Part shown: in pieces, positions 34,895 to 45,104 of the stretch | How the letters are laid out: each line of letters opens with the position of its first letter | Position numbering within the stretch: position 1 is the stretch's first letter | NCBI RefSeq assembly: GCF_017255185.1 | Contig: NZ_JAFKCZ010000006.1 | Span: forward strand, 248,001 to 312,000 | Direction of reading: 5' to 3' | Source: Parahaliea mediterranea | GTDB lineage: Bacteria > Pseudomonadota > Gammaproteobacteria > Pseudomonadales > Halieaceae | Length of the DNA: 64,000 nucleotides | Position numbers and translations under genes: made by a program | The notes under the pieces: model-generated | Told to the model about the DNA's origin: nothing | Database searches by the model: none | Seen by the model: only the letters and a program-made list of their open reading frames with translations

Positions 34895-36427
34895 ATGTCG
34901 GCGACTTGCCTGGACCTGATCAATCGCGGCGGGCGCGCCATGCCCGACGCCACCGCCATCACCTTTGGCGAGCAGTCCCTGAGCTTCGCGGCGGTCACCG
35001 CGCTCAGCAACCAGCTGGCCCGGGTGATGATCGCCGAGGGCCTGGGCCGGGGCGACCGGGTGGCGCTACTGGTGAACAACGGCCTGTACAGCGTGCCGCT
35101 GGACTTCGCCTGTGTGAAGGCGGGACTCAACCGCGTGCCCCTGAACCCCCGCCTGTCGGTGACCGAGCACGGGCGCATGCTCGCGGAAACCGACTGCAGC
35201 CAGCTCATCTACAGCGACGAACTGGCCGGACACGCATCGGCACTCGCCGCCGCCCACCCCGGGCTGGCGATATCCCCGCTGGGAAACAACGGCGACACCG
35301 CGGGCCTGCTGCGCCAGGCGCGCGCGGCCAGCACGGACGACCCGGACCTCGCCGTCGAACCCGACGACGTGGTGTTGACCCTGTTCACCTCCGGCACCAC
35401 CGGCACCTTGAAGGCGGCCCAGCATACCCAGGCCTCCTACGCCGCGATCTGTCGCAACGTGATGCTCAACGTGATCGATGTGCGCCCGGGGGATGCGATG
35501 CTGCACGCGGCCTCGCTGATCCACGCCAGCGGGGTGTTCGTATTGCCCTATTGGCTGCGCGGGGCGCGCACGGTGATCATGAGCGGCTTCGACCCCGACG
35601 CCTACCTGCGCCTGCTCGCGGCCGAACGCATCACCGCGATCAACCTGGTGCCCACGATGTTGCAGATGCTGCTGGACCACCCCGCCTTCGAGAACACCGA
35701 TGTCGACCACCTGCGCCAGGTGATCTACGGCGCCTCGCCCATGCCGCGCCCAGTGATCGAGCGCGCCATGGCCGCCTGGGGCCGGGAGCGCTTCTGGCAG
35801 TACTACGGCCAGACCGAGTGCCCCCTGGCTATCTGCGTACTGCGCCCCGAGGAGCACGCCGGCGACGCCCTCGGCTCCTGCGGCCGCCCCGCCCTGGACG
35901 TGGAGCTGCGCCTGGTGGACGGGGACGGCAACGACGTGCCGCCCGGCGAGCCCGGCGAGATCGCGGTGCGCGCCGACCAGCGCATGCTGGGCTACTACAA
36001 CGCGCCAGCCCTCAACGCAGCCATGTTCCTGGACGATGGCTGGTTGCGCACCCGCGACGTGGCCGTATTCGACGAACAGGGTCTACTGCACATCCGCGAC
36101 CGCACCTCCGACATGATCATCACCGGGGGCTACAACGTCTATCCGAGGGAGGTGGAAGACGTGTTGATGAGCCACCCCGCCGTGGCCGAGTGCGCGGTGG
36201 TGGGGGTCGAGGATGCCAGGTGGGTGGAGGCGGTCACGGCGGCGGTCACCCTGCGCCCTGGCCAGACGGCGAGCCCCGGCGACTTGATAGCGCACGTGGC
36301 GGCGCGCGTGGCGTCCTACAAGAAGCCGCGGCAGGTGGTGTTCGTGGACGCCGTGCCCAAGACGACGGTGGGCAAAATCAACCGCAAGGCACTGCGGGAT
36401 GCGCTAAACGGCGGGAGGGACAGCTGA
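34895..36427 (+). CDS. Acyl-CoA synthetase (AMP-dependent ligase)
   Basis: A 510-residue ANL-superfamily ligase that activates a carboxylic acid to acyl-AMP and then acyl-CoA. The phosphate loop is LFTSGTTGTLKA, the adenine-binding YYGQTE follows, then the hinge and the C-terminal catalytic lysine in TTVGKINRKAL. Length fits medium-chain or aryl acid CoA ligases. GGGAG precedes the ATG. Upstream lies a triple palindrome, and the enoyl-CoA hydratase is in the same direction. The acid is unknown. Confidence 0.92.
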   Translation: MSATCLDLINRGGRAMPDATAITFGEQSLSFAAVTALSNQLARVMIAEGLGRGDRVALLVNNGLYSVPLDFACVKAGLNRVPLNPRLSVTEHGRMLAETDCSQLIYSDELAGHASALAAAHPGLAISPLGNNGDTAGLLRQARAASTDDPDLAVEPDDVVLTLFTSGTTGTLKAAQHTQASYAAICRNVMLNVIDVRPGDAMLHAASLIHASGVFVLPYWLRGARTVIMSGFDPDAYLRLLAAERITAINLVPTMLQMLLDHPAFENTDVDHLRQVIYGASPMPRPVIERAMAAWGRERFWQYYGQTECPLAICVLRPEEHAGDALGSCGRPALDVELRLVDGDGNDVPPGEPGEIAVRADQRMLGYYNAPALNAAMFLDDGWLRTRDVAVFDEQGLLHIRDRTSDMIITGGYNVYPREVEDVLMSHPAVAECAVVGVEDARWVEAVTAAVTLRPGQTASPGDLIAHVAARVASYKKPRQVVFVDAVPKTTVGKINRKALRDALNGGRDS

Positions 36428-36650
36428 CAACGGTCGGTGTCGCGCCGCCAGCCCCCCCCTTCGCGCCCCACCTCTGCCCAGTCCCTCTCTACCCGCCCGC
36501 CAGGCCGCTACGGCCCTGTTCACTACCCGTGGAACCAACCGCCAGCCCGGCGGTCCATGTCTAACTGGATATTTTTTGCGTAAACTGAAGGCTGTTGCAC
36601 ATACCGCGGGCAATACCAGCCAGCCGCTCACCCTCAACAACAAGATCGCC

Positions 36651-37709
36651 ATGAAGAAATTGCTACTATCGGCCACCGCACTGGCCGTACTGGCCGCCCT
36701 GGCGTGGCCAAAACTGATGCCGGACCAGGGGAAAAACACCGCCGCGGAACGCCCCGCGGCACCGGCGCCCGCGGTGCGCACACAGCGCCTGGAGCCGCGG
36801 CCCTTTGAAAGCCGCCTGGTCTTTAACGGAACCCTGCGCGCGGAGCAGTCGATCACCCTGCACAGCGAGCTCACCGGCAAAGTCGAGGCCATCGATTTTC
36901 GCGATGGCCAGGACGTTGCGGCGGGCGACCTGCTGGTGACCATCGACGATGACGAGCTGCAAGCCGCGCTGAGTTCCGTCCACGAACAGCTGGGTTTTGC
37001 CACCACCAACGCGGAGCGGCTGCAGAACCTGTTCAGCACCGGCTCGGTCACCGCCAACGAACGGGACGACGCGGTCAGCCAGCGGGACGTACTGCGCGCG
37101 GAATTGCGGCGCCTGCAGGCACGCCTGGACAAGGCACGGATCAAGGCGCCGTTCTCGGGCACCCTGGGCCTGCGCCAGGTCAGCCTGGGGCAGCTGATCG
37201 AGCCCAACACCGCCATCACCACCCTGCACACCCTGGATCACCTGCAAGTGGACTTCAGCGTGCCGGAACGCTACCGGGCGCTGGTCAGCGCCGGCACCCA
37301 CCTGGCGTTTTCGGTGGCGGGCCAGGCACGGGATTTCGAGGCCGTGGTCCGCGCCGTGGACCCGCAGGTGGACGTCGCCACCCGCACCCTGACCGTGCGC
37401 GCCGACGTCGACAACAGTGCGCGCTCGCTGCTCCCCGGCAACTACGCGCGGGTGGAGCTGGTAAACCGCCAGGAAGACGCATTGGTCGTGCCCAGCGTTG
37501 CCGTATTGCAAAGCCTGGACGCGATCTCGGTGTTCACCGTGGAGGATGGCATCGCGGTGCGCCGCCAGGTCGAGACCGGCGAGCGCAACCAGAGCTCGGT
37601 GGAAATCCTGCGCGGGCTCGAACCCGGCATGGAGGTGATCACCTCGGGCATCCAGAGCATTCGCGAGGGCCAGCCGGTTCAGGTGCTCGGCCGTGAGAGC
37701 GTCGGCTGA
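36651..37709 (+). CDS. RND efflux periplasmic adaptor (membrane fusion protein)
   Basis: A 352-residue HlyD/AcrA-type adaptor. The N-terminal hydrophobic anchor (MKKLLLSATALAVLAALAW) is followed by a lipoyl-like half-motif (LHSELTGKVEAIDFRDGQDV), an alpha-helical hairpin at about 105-165 (VHEQLGFATTNAERLQNLF and onward), the second lipoyl half (KAPFSGTLGLRQVSLGQ) and beta-barrel domains. It links the inner-membrane pump to an outer-membrane channel. The gene overlaps the pump gene by one base. No TolC-type gene follows, so a chromosomal TolC elsewhere is needed. I chose the ATG at 36651 because it starts a clean signal anchor. Confidence 0.92.
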   Translation: MKKLLLSATALAVLAALAWPKLMPDQGKNTAAERPAAPAPAVRTQRLEPRPFESRLVFNGTLRAEQSITLHSELTGKVEAIDFRDGQDVAAGDLLVTIDDDELQAALSSVHEQLGFATTNAERLQNLFSTGSVTANERDDAVSQRDVLRAELRRLQARLDKARIKAPFSGTLGLRQVSLGQLIEPNTAITTLHTLDHLQVDFSVPERYRALVSAGTHLAFSVAGQARDFEAVVRAVDPQVDVATRTLTVRADVDNSARSLLPGNYARVELVNRQEDALVVPSVAVLQSLDAISVFTVEDGIAVRRQVETGERNQSSVEILRGLEPGMEVITSGIQSIREGQPVQVLGRESVG

Positions 37710-40700
37710 TGCGGCTTCACGAACTGAGCATCCAGCGGCCGGTGCTCGCCATTGTCATGTCGATCGTGATCATCGTGTTCGGGGTGATCGGCCTCAGTGA
37801 ACTGCCGGTGCGCGAATTCCCCCTCGCCCAGCGGCCGATCGTCGCGGTGCAGACCAGCTACCCCGGGGCCAACCCGGCGGTGGTGGAGAGCCAGATTACC
37901 GAGCGCCTCGAAGAAGAACTGAACACGGTCTCCGGCATCCGCACCATGACCTCGATCAGCCGCGAGGGACGCAGCACAGTCACCGTCGAGTTCGACCTGG
38001 GCGACGACCTGGACCGCGCCGCCAACGATATTCGCGACCGCGTGGGCTCCGCGGTGCGACGGCTACCCAACGACGCCGACGCCCCCACGGTCTACAAGGC
38101 GGACGCCGATGGCGACCCGATCATTTTCCTGGGCGTGCGCAGCAGCCAGCGCGACCTGCTGGAGCTGAGCGCCCTGGCGGACAACCTGTTCAAGACCCGC
38201 TTCGAAACCATCGCCGGGGTCGGCCAGGTGGATCTGTGGGGCTACAAGGAATACGCCATGCGCCTGTGGCTGGACACCGACGCCATGGCCGCCCACGGCA
38301 TCACCGCCGTCGACGTGCGCGAGTCCTTCGCCGCCGCCAACGTGGAGTTGCCCACCGGTCGCATCGAGGGTGACAGCATCGACGTCAATATTCGCACCCT
38401 GGGCCGCCTGGGTGACGAGCCCCTGCAGTTCATGGACCGCGTCATAAAGCGCGACGGCGACCGGGTGGTACGCTTTCGCGATGTCGGCCGCGCGGAGCTG
38501 GGCCCGCTCAACGAGCGCACGGTGCTGCGCCGCGACCGCGTCACCATGATCGGCGTGGTGCTGCGCCCCCAGAGTGGCGCCAACGAGATCGCCATCGCCG
38601 ACGAGTTCTATCGGCGGCTGGAGTTGATCAAACGCGATCTGCCGGCGGACATCGATGTCGCCATCGGGTTCGACACGACCCGCTTCATCCGCGCGAGTAT
38701 TTCCGAAGTACTGCAGACCCTGGTACTGGCTCTCGCGCTGGTCTGCCTCACCATTTTTGCCTTCCTTCGCGAATGGCGCACCACACTGATTCCCATCATC
38801 ACCATTCCCATCGCCCTGGTGGGCACCTTCTTCGTCCTGTACCTGGCGGGCTTTTCCATCAATGTGCTGACCCTGCTCGGCCTGGTGCTGGGTATCGGCC
38901 TGGTGGTGGACGACGCCATCGTGGTGGTGGAAAACATCTACAAACGCGTGGAAAAAGGGGTCAGACCCCGCACAGCGGCGGCCGACGGGGTACGCGAGAT
39001 TTTCTTCGCGGTGATCGCCACCAGCCTGGCCCTGACCGCGGTGTTCGCGCCACTGATCTTCCTCGGCGGCCTGACCGGCATGCTGTTCAGGGAGTTTGGC
39101 GTGACCCTGGCCGCGGCCGTCCTCATCTCGACCTTCGTGGCCCTGACCCTGACCCCGATGCTGTGCTCGCGCCTGCTCAAGAATCGCGCCCGCCATCCCG
39201 CCCTGTACCGCGCCACCGAGCCCTTTTTCAACCAACTGGCCGAGCGCTATCGGGGCAGCTTGCGCGGCTTTCTCGGGCGTCGCTACCTGGCGCCCCTGGT
39301 TCTGCTGGCCTGCCTGGGCATCATGGTCGGAATTTTCCGCATGCTCCCGGAAGAGCTGGCGCCCCTGGAAGACCGCGGCATGCTGATCGTGTCCACCAAG
39401 GGCCCCGAAGGCGCCGGTTTCGACTTCATGAACGACGCCATGCTCAAGCTCGACCGGGTGATGCGCGAGGCCGCGGGCGACGACGTCGAGGCCCTGATCA
39501 CCGTGACCTCGCCCGGTTTCGGCGCCTCCACCACCACCAACACCGGCTTCTCCCGCGTCATCCTCAAACCCGCGGCCGAGCGCGAAGCCAGCCAGGCCGA
39601 GCTTGCCGGGCGCCTGAGCTCCGCGATGGCGGCCTTCCCCGAGCTACAGGCCTATGTGCGCCAACTGGACACCATCAATGTAGGCTCGCGCGGCCTGCCG
39701 GTGCAGTTTGTGGTGCAGCACACAGACATCGACCGTGTGCGCGAGGCGATCCCGGTGTTCCTGGAGCGGGCGCGCGCACACCCCGCCTTCAGCTTCGTCG
39801 ACGTGAACCTCGCGTTCAACCAGCCGGAGCTGGTCATGGATATCGACCGCAACCGCGCGGAGGCGCTGGGCGTATCGGTGCGCGACATCGCCGACATCGT
39901 GCAGGCCTCCCTGAGCGGCCAGCGCTACGGCTATTTCCTGCGCGACGGGGAACAGTACGAGATTATCGGACAGCTCGAGCGCGACGCCCGCAATGATCCC
40001 ACCGACCTGTCACGCCTCAGTGTGCGCGCCTCGAACGGCCAGCTGATCCCGCTGAACAACCTGGTCAGCCTGCGCGAGCAGAGCACCGCGCCCGTGCTCT
40101 ACCGCTTCAATCGCTTCACCGCCGCCACCTTCTCCGCCAACCTGGCGGAGGGCTACGCCCTGGGTGATGGCATCCAGGCCATGCGCGATGTCGCCGCCGA
40201 GGTATTGGACGACAGCTATACCAGCGAACTGGCCGGGCAGTCACGGGAATTCGCCGAGACCGGCAGCAGCCTGATTTTCGTGTTCGTGCTCGCCCTGCTG
40301 CTCATCTACCTGGTGCTGGCGGCCCAGTTCGAGAGCTTCCGCGACCCGTTGGCCATCATGCTGACCGTGCCCATGGCGATTACCGGCGGCTTGCTGGCCC
40401 TGTGGTATTTCGGCCAGACCCTCAACATTTTCTCCCAGATCGGCTTGATCATGCTCATCGGCCTGGTCACCAAGAACGGCATCCTGATTGTCGAGTTCGC
40501 CAACCAGCGGCGCGATGCCGGACTGAGTATCGCCGAGGCGGTGGAGGAAGCCGCCGCGGCCCGCTTCCGCCCCATCCTGATGACCACCCTGTCCACGGTG
40601 CTCGGCACCCTGCCGATCGCCCTGGCCCTGGGGGCCGGCGCCCAGAGCCGGGTGCCCCTCGGCCTGGCGGTCATCGGCGGCATGCTGCTGGGCTCGCTGT

Positions 40701-40810
40701 TATCGCTGTACGTGGTGCCGGCGGCCTATCGCTGGCTGGCGGCGCGGCGGCAGGCCGAGGAGCGGGCTGCCGTCATGGGTACCGAGCCGCCCGCCCCCTC
40801 CGCGAACTGA
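37709..40810 (+). CDS. RND multidrug efflux permease (AcrB/MexB-type family)
   Basis: A 1033-residue inner-membrane proton/drug antiporter. The first helix (about 10-30), the two large periplasmic loops, and the proton-relay acids Asp401-Asp402 (LVVDDAIVVVENI) are visible, as is KNGILIVEFANQRR in the second half. The compact N terminus (LSIQRPVLAIVMSIVIIVFG) places it in the MexI/OqxB/TriC-like proteobacterial RND branch. It is transcribed with the adaptor gene and probably exports lipophilic compounds or pathway intermediates. No dedicated regulator is adjacent. Confidence 0.95.
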   Translation: MRLHELSIQRPVLAIVMSIVIIVFGVIGLSELPVREFPLAQRPIVAVQTSYPGANPAVVESQITERLEEELNTVSGIRTMTSISREGRSTVTVEFDLGDDLDRAANDIRDRVGSAVRRLPNDADAPTVYKADADGDPIIFLGVRSSQRDLLELSALADNLFKTRFETIAGVGQVDLWGYKEYAMRLWLDTDAMAAHGITAVDVRESFAAANVELPTGRIEGDSIDVNIRTLGRLGDEPLQFMDRVIKRDGDRVVRFRDVGRAELGPLNERTVLRRDRVTMIGVVLRPQSGANEIAIADEFYRRLELIKRDLPADIDVAIGFDTTRFIRASISEVLQTLVLALALVCLTIFAFLREWRTTLIPIITIPIALVGTFFVLYLAGFSINVLTLLGLVLGIGLVVDDAIVVVENIYKRVEKGVRPRTAAADGVREIFFAVIATSLALTAVFAPLIFLGGLTGMLFREFGVTLAAAVLISTFVALTLTPMLCSRLLKNRARHPALYRATEPFFNQLAERYRGSLRGFLGRRYLAPLVLLACLGIMVGIFRMLPEELAPLEDRGMLIVSTKGPEGAGFDFMNDAMLKLDRVMREAAGDDVEALITVTSPGFGASTTTNTGFSRVILKPAAEREASQAELAGRLSSAMAAFPELQAYVRQLDTINVGSRGLPVQFVVQHTDIDRVREAIPVFLERARAHPAFSFVDVNLAFNQPELVMDIDRNRAEALGVSVRDIADIVQASLSGQRYGYFLRDGEQYEIIGQLERDARNDPTDLSRLSVRASNGQLIPLNNLVSLREQSTAPVLYRFNRFTAATFSANLAEGYALGDGIQAMRDVAAEVLDDSYTSELAGQSREFAETGSSLIFVFVLALLLIYLVLAAQFESFRDPLAIMLTVPMAITGGLLALWYFGQTLNIFSQIGLIMLIGLVTKNGILIVEFANQRRDAGLSIAEAVEEAAAARFRPILMTTLSTVLGTLPIALALGAGAQSRVPLGLAVIGGMLLGSLLSLYVVPAAYRWLAARRQAEERAAVMGTEPPAPSAN

Positions 40811-40844
40811 GCCGCGTTCAACTGTCTGTCTGCGGAGAAACGCC

Positions 40845-40890
40845 GTGGACAGGCAGGGTTGAACCGGAGGCCGGGTCGTCACCTGTCCAC
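40845..40890 (+). terminator. Long-loop inverted repeat downstream of RND permease gene
   Basis: GTGGACAGG (40845-40853) and CCTGTCCAC (40882-40890) are perfect 9-base arms around a 28-base GC-rich loop, 34 bases after the permease stop. There is no T-run, so termination is only a guess; a REP-like element is an alternative. AT-richer DNA begins about 80 bases further on. Confidence 0.35.
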
Positions 40891-41093
40891 CTGGGGTAAG
40901 CTGCGGGAAGAAAATATCAACTGCAAACCGGAGACCCCCTCAATTCCTACCAGAAACTCCGACTCCGGTGGAGGAATTAGACCAACATTTTCGGCGCCAA
41001 AGAACATGCCATCACCTGCCATATTCCATTAGCTTGGCCACGATATCCTCGCTTTCGTCCAATAAGATAACCAAGACCAGGGGTGCAGTGACC

Positions 41094-42374
41094 ATGGATA
41101 GCCGGGCAAAGAACACGTCATCGTTTCACGGCTACAAGATACTTGGCCTGGCGGTTTACAGCCAAATCGTTGCAATTGGCTGCTCTGTCTATATCTATGG
41201 GCTTTTCATCGAGCCCGTCAGTGAAACCTTCAACACATCCAGAGGCGCCATTGGCTGGGGACCGACCATCTTATTCCTGACTTCTTCCAGCCTGGCGCCG
41301 ATTATCGGTAGATATCTGGATCGCGGCAAAGTCAGGCAGATGATGCTTCTGGGAAGCATCTTCATTGCGTCTGGATTATGTCTGCTTTCAGTCGCAACGT
41401 CCCTGGTGCAAATGGCGCTGATTCTATCGCTCATGGTTGGCGTGGGCGTTGGGTGCCTCGGACCGCTGCCCTGTTCCGCAATGGTGGTTAACTGGTTCAG
41501 AAAACGCCGCGGTTTTGCCCTGGGCCTTTCGGCAACTGGAGCTTCCCTTGGCGGATTTTTACTCCCCCCGCTCACCGCAATGCTGATTACCGACCTGGGA
41601 TGGCAACAATGCCTTCTTGCGCTCGGGATCGCCATCGCACTTACCCTGATTCCTGCCGTGTGGTTCCTGTCGATCAACAAACCCGAAGATATCGGTCAAC
41701 ACCCCGATGGAGATAAAGAGGCCGTAACAACGCTAGCGAATGCGGCACCCGCGGCGGACATAGGCATCGGCAAGATAATTTCTTCCGCAAATTTCTGGTT
41801 TATTGGGCTGACGATAAGTTTGATTAACGGCACAGGCGCTTTCTGCGTCACCTACATGGTCCCCTTTGCCAGGGAACTTGGTGTCACAACCGAGTTCGGC
41901 GCTGTTCTGGTATCCGTATTGGCGGGCTGCTCTTTGACCGGAAAGTTTGTTTTTGGCTACCTCTGCGACAGAATCAGCCCCCAGCGGGTACTGATTAATG
42001 TCATTCTCGGCTTCATGTTGGGATGGACACTATTGATCATGGTCAATAGTGTGTTTGACGAAGCCACAAAGACGGGCTTGGTTATCGCCACAATGGTCAT
42101 GGGTCTGTCACTAGGCGGGCTGCTACCGGGGTGGAACACGCTCGTAGCCAAGGTCTACAGCCAGGACATCTTCGCAAGAGTGCTGAGTTCCATGTACTTA
42201 CTGTCAACTCCTTTTATTCTGTTACCTGGACCACTAGGTGGATATGGCTTTGACTACTACCAAAGTTATCTACCAATTTTCAAAGCGGGCTGGTTTGTGT
42301 TTCCACTTATGTTGATCCTGGCGTGTTTTATCAAAGTGCCGCGCAACGAGGTGCCAGCAGCAGCGACCGCCTGA
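41094..42374 (+). CDS. MFS transporter (monocarboxylate/oxalate-formate antiporter-like)
   Basis: A 426-residue major facilitator with 12 predicted helices in two halves around a hydrophilic centre (about 205-230). Motifs resemble the OFA/monocarboxylate branch: GWGPTILFLTSSSLAPIIGRYLDRG in helix 2-loop 2-3, and WFRKRRGFALGLSATGASLGG after helix 4. The ATG at 41094 has GGGG upstream and a short polar N terminus; an earlier in-frame start (40968) adds an unlikely 42 residues. It is the first gene in the AT-richer part and likely imports an organic acid for the downstream catabolic genes. Confidence 0.88.
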   Translation: MDSRAKNTSSFHGYKILGLAVYSQIVAIGCSVYIYGLFIEPVSETFNTSRGAIGWGPTILFLTSSSLAPIIGRYLDRGKVRQMMLLGSIFIASGLCLLSVATSLVQMALILSLMVGVGVGCLGPLPCSAMVVNWFRKRRGFALGLSATGASLGGFLLPPLTAMLITDLGWQQCLLALGIAIALTLIPAVWFLSINKPEDIGQHPDGDKEAVTTLANAAPAADIGIGKIISSANFWFIGLTISLINGTGAFCVTYMVPFARELGVTTEFGAVLVSVLAGCSLTGKFVFGYLCDRISPQRVLINVILGFMLGWTLLIMVNSVFDEATKTGLVIATMVMGLSLGGLLPGWNTLVAKVYSQDIFARVLSSMYLLSTPFILLPGPLGGYGFDYYQSYLPIFKAGWFVFPLMLILACFIKVPRNEVPAAATA

Positions 42375-42597
42375 CCGTGCCGACATCAACCGAAACCGCT
42401 GGTGTAACGCTCGAAGCCGTGCTTTATATCGGCAGTGCTTTAATTCCAAACTGCTCTCTACTGGCGGGATCTGACTCAACTCTGGCCTGTATCGGCATGA
42501 CGTCTATCTAGAGCTAATCCGCGGAAGACCTATAGTAAGCCTGTACGTATTTTCATCCGAAAGTCCGTTCACCAAAACATGATCCTGGAGACTCTCA

Positions 42598-44811
42598 ATG
42601 CACTCACTAATACCGATTAAGCAAAATAAAAGGTCTTTAGTGGCAGTAGCCCTTTTATTTCCCCTCAGCCCGACGTCCTCTGCAATAGCCGCGCAACTTG
42701 AAGAAGTGGTTGTGACTGCGCAAAAGCGCGAATCAAACTTGCAGGAAACGCCAATTGCGATTTCAGCCTTCAACGCCAGCGCACTCAAGGAAATCGGCGT
42801 TACGAACTTTACCGACATCTCTGATTCCACGCCAAACCTGACTGTGTCCCCTATACCGGGACAAAACGGCACGATCGTCAGTATACGGGGCATTGCCGGA
42901 GCGGACCCTTCCTCGGCCATTGACCCAAAGGTCGGAACATACGTGGACGGTGTTTACATAGCCCGGAACACCGGCAACATTTTTGATCTGGACATCGAAC
43001 GCATTGAAGTGCTGCGCGGTCCACAGGGAACGCTGTGGGGAAAAAATACCACGGGCGGCTCGATAAACATCACCACAGCCAAACCTTCGGGAGAGCTAGG
43101 TTTCAGCCAGGATCTAACCGTGGGTGAATACGGGTACATGAATAGCCGTACGCGCCTGGACTCACCCAGCCTCGACCTCGGTTCGCTGGGGTCTCTAGCT
43201 GGACGTCTCACGCTGATGCGCAAGGAGTATGATGGCTGGCAGAAGAGCGCAAACCGGAATCAATACCCGCTACCAAAACGCTTGGGCGAGATAGAGAGCG
43301 ACTACGCTCGCATCGCAGTACAATGGTCACTGGGCGATTTCAGTGCCGATTACTCCTACGAGAAGATGGATCGGGACGGAACAGCCCATCAATCACAGCT
43401 GATAGGAGCGGACCCTGCGTTTGGCGTGGATGAATATGTATTCCGTGACAGGCAAGACCGTTTCGACCTCAACTCCGCCGGCAGGGATGGCACGGATGGC
43501 GATGGCCAAAACCTGACCCTGAGCTGGGAAATCGGTAATATCACGGTAAAATCGATCACCGGCTCCAGGCATACAGGCGTCCAGTATCAGCCCGACCATG
43601 ACGGAAACCCGCTGGTCTCCACCGGCTTCCTGGTATATGGCCTGGCATCGTCGTATACCGGGGGAATGTACGATTTCAAAGGCGAGCGAAACCACAAACA
43701 ATTCTCGGAAGAGATACAGGTCATCGGGTCGGCCATGGATTCTCGCCTGGATTTTACAGCGGGGCTGTACTACTTCACGGAAGAGTCCGATGAAGATACC
43801 GATTCCGCGATTTTTCGCTCTTCCGGTATTTTCATCGACCTCTCCAAGGCCTACGACATAGAGAACACTTCTCGCGCAGCCTATGGTCAGTTGAGTTACA
43901 CGCCGGGTTTCGACGATAGCCGATGGACCTTTACCGCCGGTGCGCGGTACTCCGAGGACGAGAAAGAAGCGACAAAGACAATCCATAACGGCGTCCCCAT
44001 TGATCCTGCGCTCTACGGCAAGAAGGATTGGGACAATATCAGCCTTGCGGCCACGGTTGAGTATAGCCTGAGTGACGACATCAATACTTATATGCGGATT
44101 GCCCAGGGATACAACGCGGGGGTATTCAACACACGGTCCAGCCAGGAAGAGACATTTTCCAATCCGGCGGACGAAGAAACCCTGATCACTTACGAGCTTG
44201 GCCTGAAAGCGGAGCTCGCTGATCGGCGTCTACGGATCAATGCCGCAACGTTCGCATCCAAATACGATGACCTGCAACAGCAGGTGTTCATCAACGGTTC
44301 AGAAAGCCTCGCCACCAACGTCGGAGAGGCCGAGTTCCTGGGCATTGAGCTGGAAACGACGTATATCGTAACAGACGCCATTTCACTGGGTTTCAATCTG
44401 GCTCACCTCGATTACGACATGAGTGGCTATATTGTTGACGGCGTCGATGTCTCCGGCCGGTCTACCCTGGGTTTCAGCCCCAAAAAGACCGGCGGTGCAT
44501 TCGTGCGATACGAGAGACCCGTCGGCGAACTGGGGTTGCTTGGAATAAAATTTGATGTTGCCTATAAGGGCGATACCGCCTTCACCGCGATTGACTACAA
44601 GGATGTAATGGCCTCCAGCTACTCCATCCTGAACGGGCGTATTTCACTCAGCGAAATACATATCGGCCCCAGTGAAATGAGTGTAGCGCTGTGGGGTAAA
44701 AACCTGGCCGACAAGGAGTATCGCGTGTTTGGTGTCAATTTTGGTGAATTCCAAACCGGCGTTTTCGGGGCTCCACGCTCCTTTGGTGTCGATTTCACCC
44801 TGAACCTGTAA
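42598..44811 (+). CDS. TonB-dependent receptor (paralogue 1)
   Basis: A 737-residue outer-membrane receptor. Signal peptide about 1-32; TonB-box-like LEEVVVTAQKRE at 34-45; plug with IRGIAGADPSSAIDPKVGTYVDGV and RIEVLRGPQGTLWGKNTTGG (about 135-155); then the barrel. It resembles the second receptor at 46.9-49.1 kb along its whole length (shared TPIAISA, PGQNGT, DPSSAIDPKVG, RGPQGTLWGKNTTGGSIN), so the two are paralogues. The gap after the MFS gene is 223 bases and the gene has GGAG upstream. Substrate unknown. Confidence 0.93.
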   Translation: MHSLIPIKQNKRSLVAVALLFPLSPTSSAIAAQLEEVVVTAQKRESNLQETPIAISAFNASALKEIGVTNFTDISDSTPNLTVSPIPGQNGTIVSIRGIAGADPSSAIDPKVGTYVDGVYIARNTGNIFDLDIERIEVLRGPQGTLWGKNTTGGSINITTAKPSGELGFSQDLTVGEYGYMNSRTRLDSPSLDLGSLGSLAGRLTLMRKEYDGWQKSANRNQYPLPKRLGEIESDYARIAVQWSLGDFSADYSYEKMDRDGTAHQSQLIGADPAFGVDEYVFRDRQDRFDLNSAGRDGTDGDGQNLTLSWEIGNITVKSITGSRHTGVQYQPDHDGNPLVSTGFLVYGLASSYTGGMYDFKGERNHKQFSEEIQVIGSAMDSRLDFTAGLYYFTEESDEDTDSAIFRSSGIFIDLSKAYDIENTSRAAYGQLSYTPGFDDSRWTFTAGARYSEDEKEATKTIHNGVPIDPALYGKKDWDNISLAATVEYSLSDDINTYMRIAQGYNAGVFNTRSSQEETFSNPADEETLITYELGLKAELADRRLRINAATFASKYDDLQQQVFINGSESLATNVGEAEFLGIELETTYIVTDAISLGFNLAHLDYDMSGYIVDGVDVSGRSTLGFSPKKTGGAFVRYERPVGELGLLGIKFDVAYKGDTAFTAIDYKDVMASSYSILNGRISLSEIHIGPSEMSVALWGKNLADKEYRVFGVNFGEFQTGVFGAPRSFGVDFTLNL

Positions 44812-44826
44812 ACCTCACTGAGGCGA

Positions 44827-44855
44827 TGGCATCGACAGCAGGCCTGTCGATGCCA
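44827..44855 (+). terminator. Perfect 12-base hairpin after receptor gene
   Basis: TGGCATCGACAG (44827-44838) and CTGTCGATGCCA (44844-44855) form a perfect stem with a five-base loop, 15 bases after the receptor stop. The T-run is poor (CCTTC), so it is a hairpin with probable but unproven termination. The remaining bases to 45104 show nothing else. Confidence 0.6.
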
Positions 44856-45104
44856 CCTTCAAGCACATTCGTATGTCGCCCCCCTAAAGACAAACTGCGA
44901 CTTTATACTTTTTACCACTAACTGAATTAACCGGAAAAATGCTCACCCCACCCTCCCGGCACAGCGCTGGCGAGGCCGCGCCACGCCTGCAAGGCGCGTG
45001 AAAGGCATAAAGTTCAACGACCGCCTGTACGCCCCATACAGCAGCGTAACCCTCTACTCAAACGGGCGGTTATAAATGGGGAATTACAGCTTAAATTATT
45101 CCAG

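Noticed and set aside
38957-38969. GGGGTCAGACCCC, a 13-base REP-like palindrome inside the RND permease gene
   Set aside because: It is in frame within a normal, conserved stretch of the permease (KRVEKGVRPRTAA), so it is most simply coding sequence and not an inserted repeat.
40811-41093. tRNA gene or attachment site at the left border of the island
   Set aside because: I looked for a cloverleaf and direct repeats in this gap and found only a long-loop inverted repeat. No tRNA-like structure is visible.
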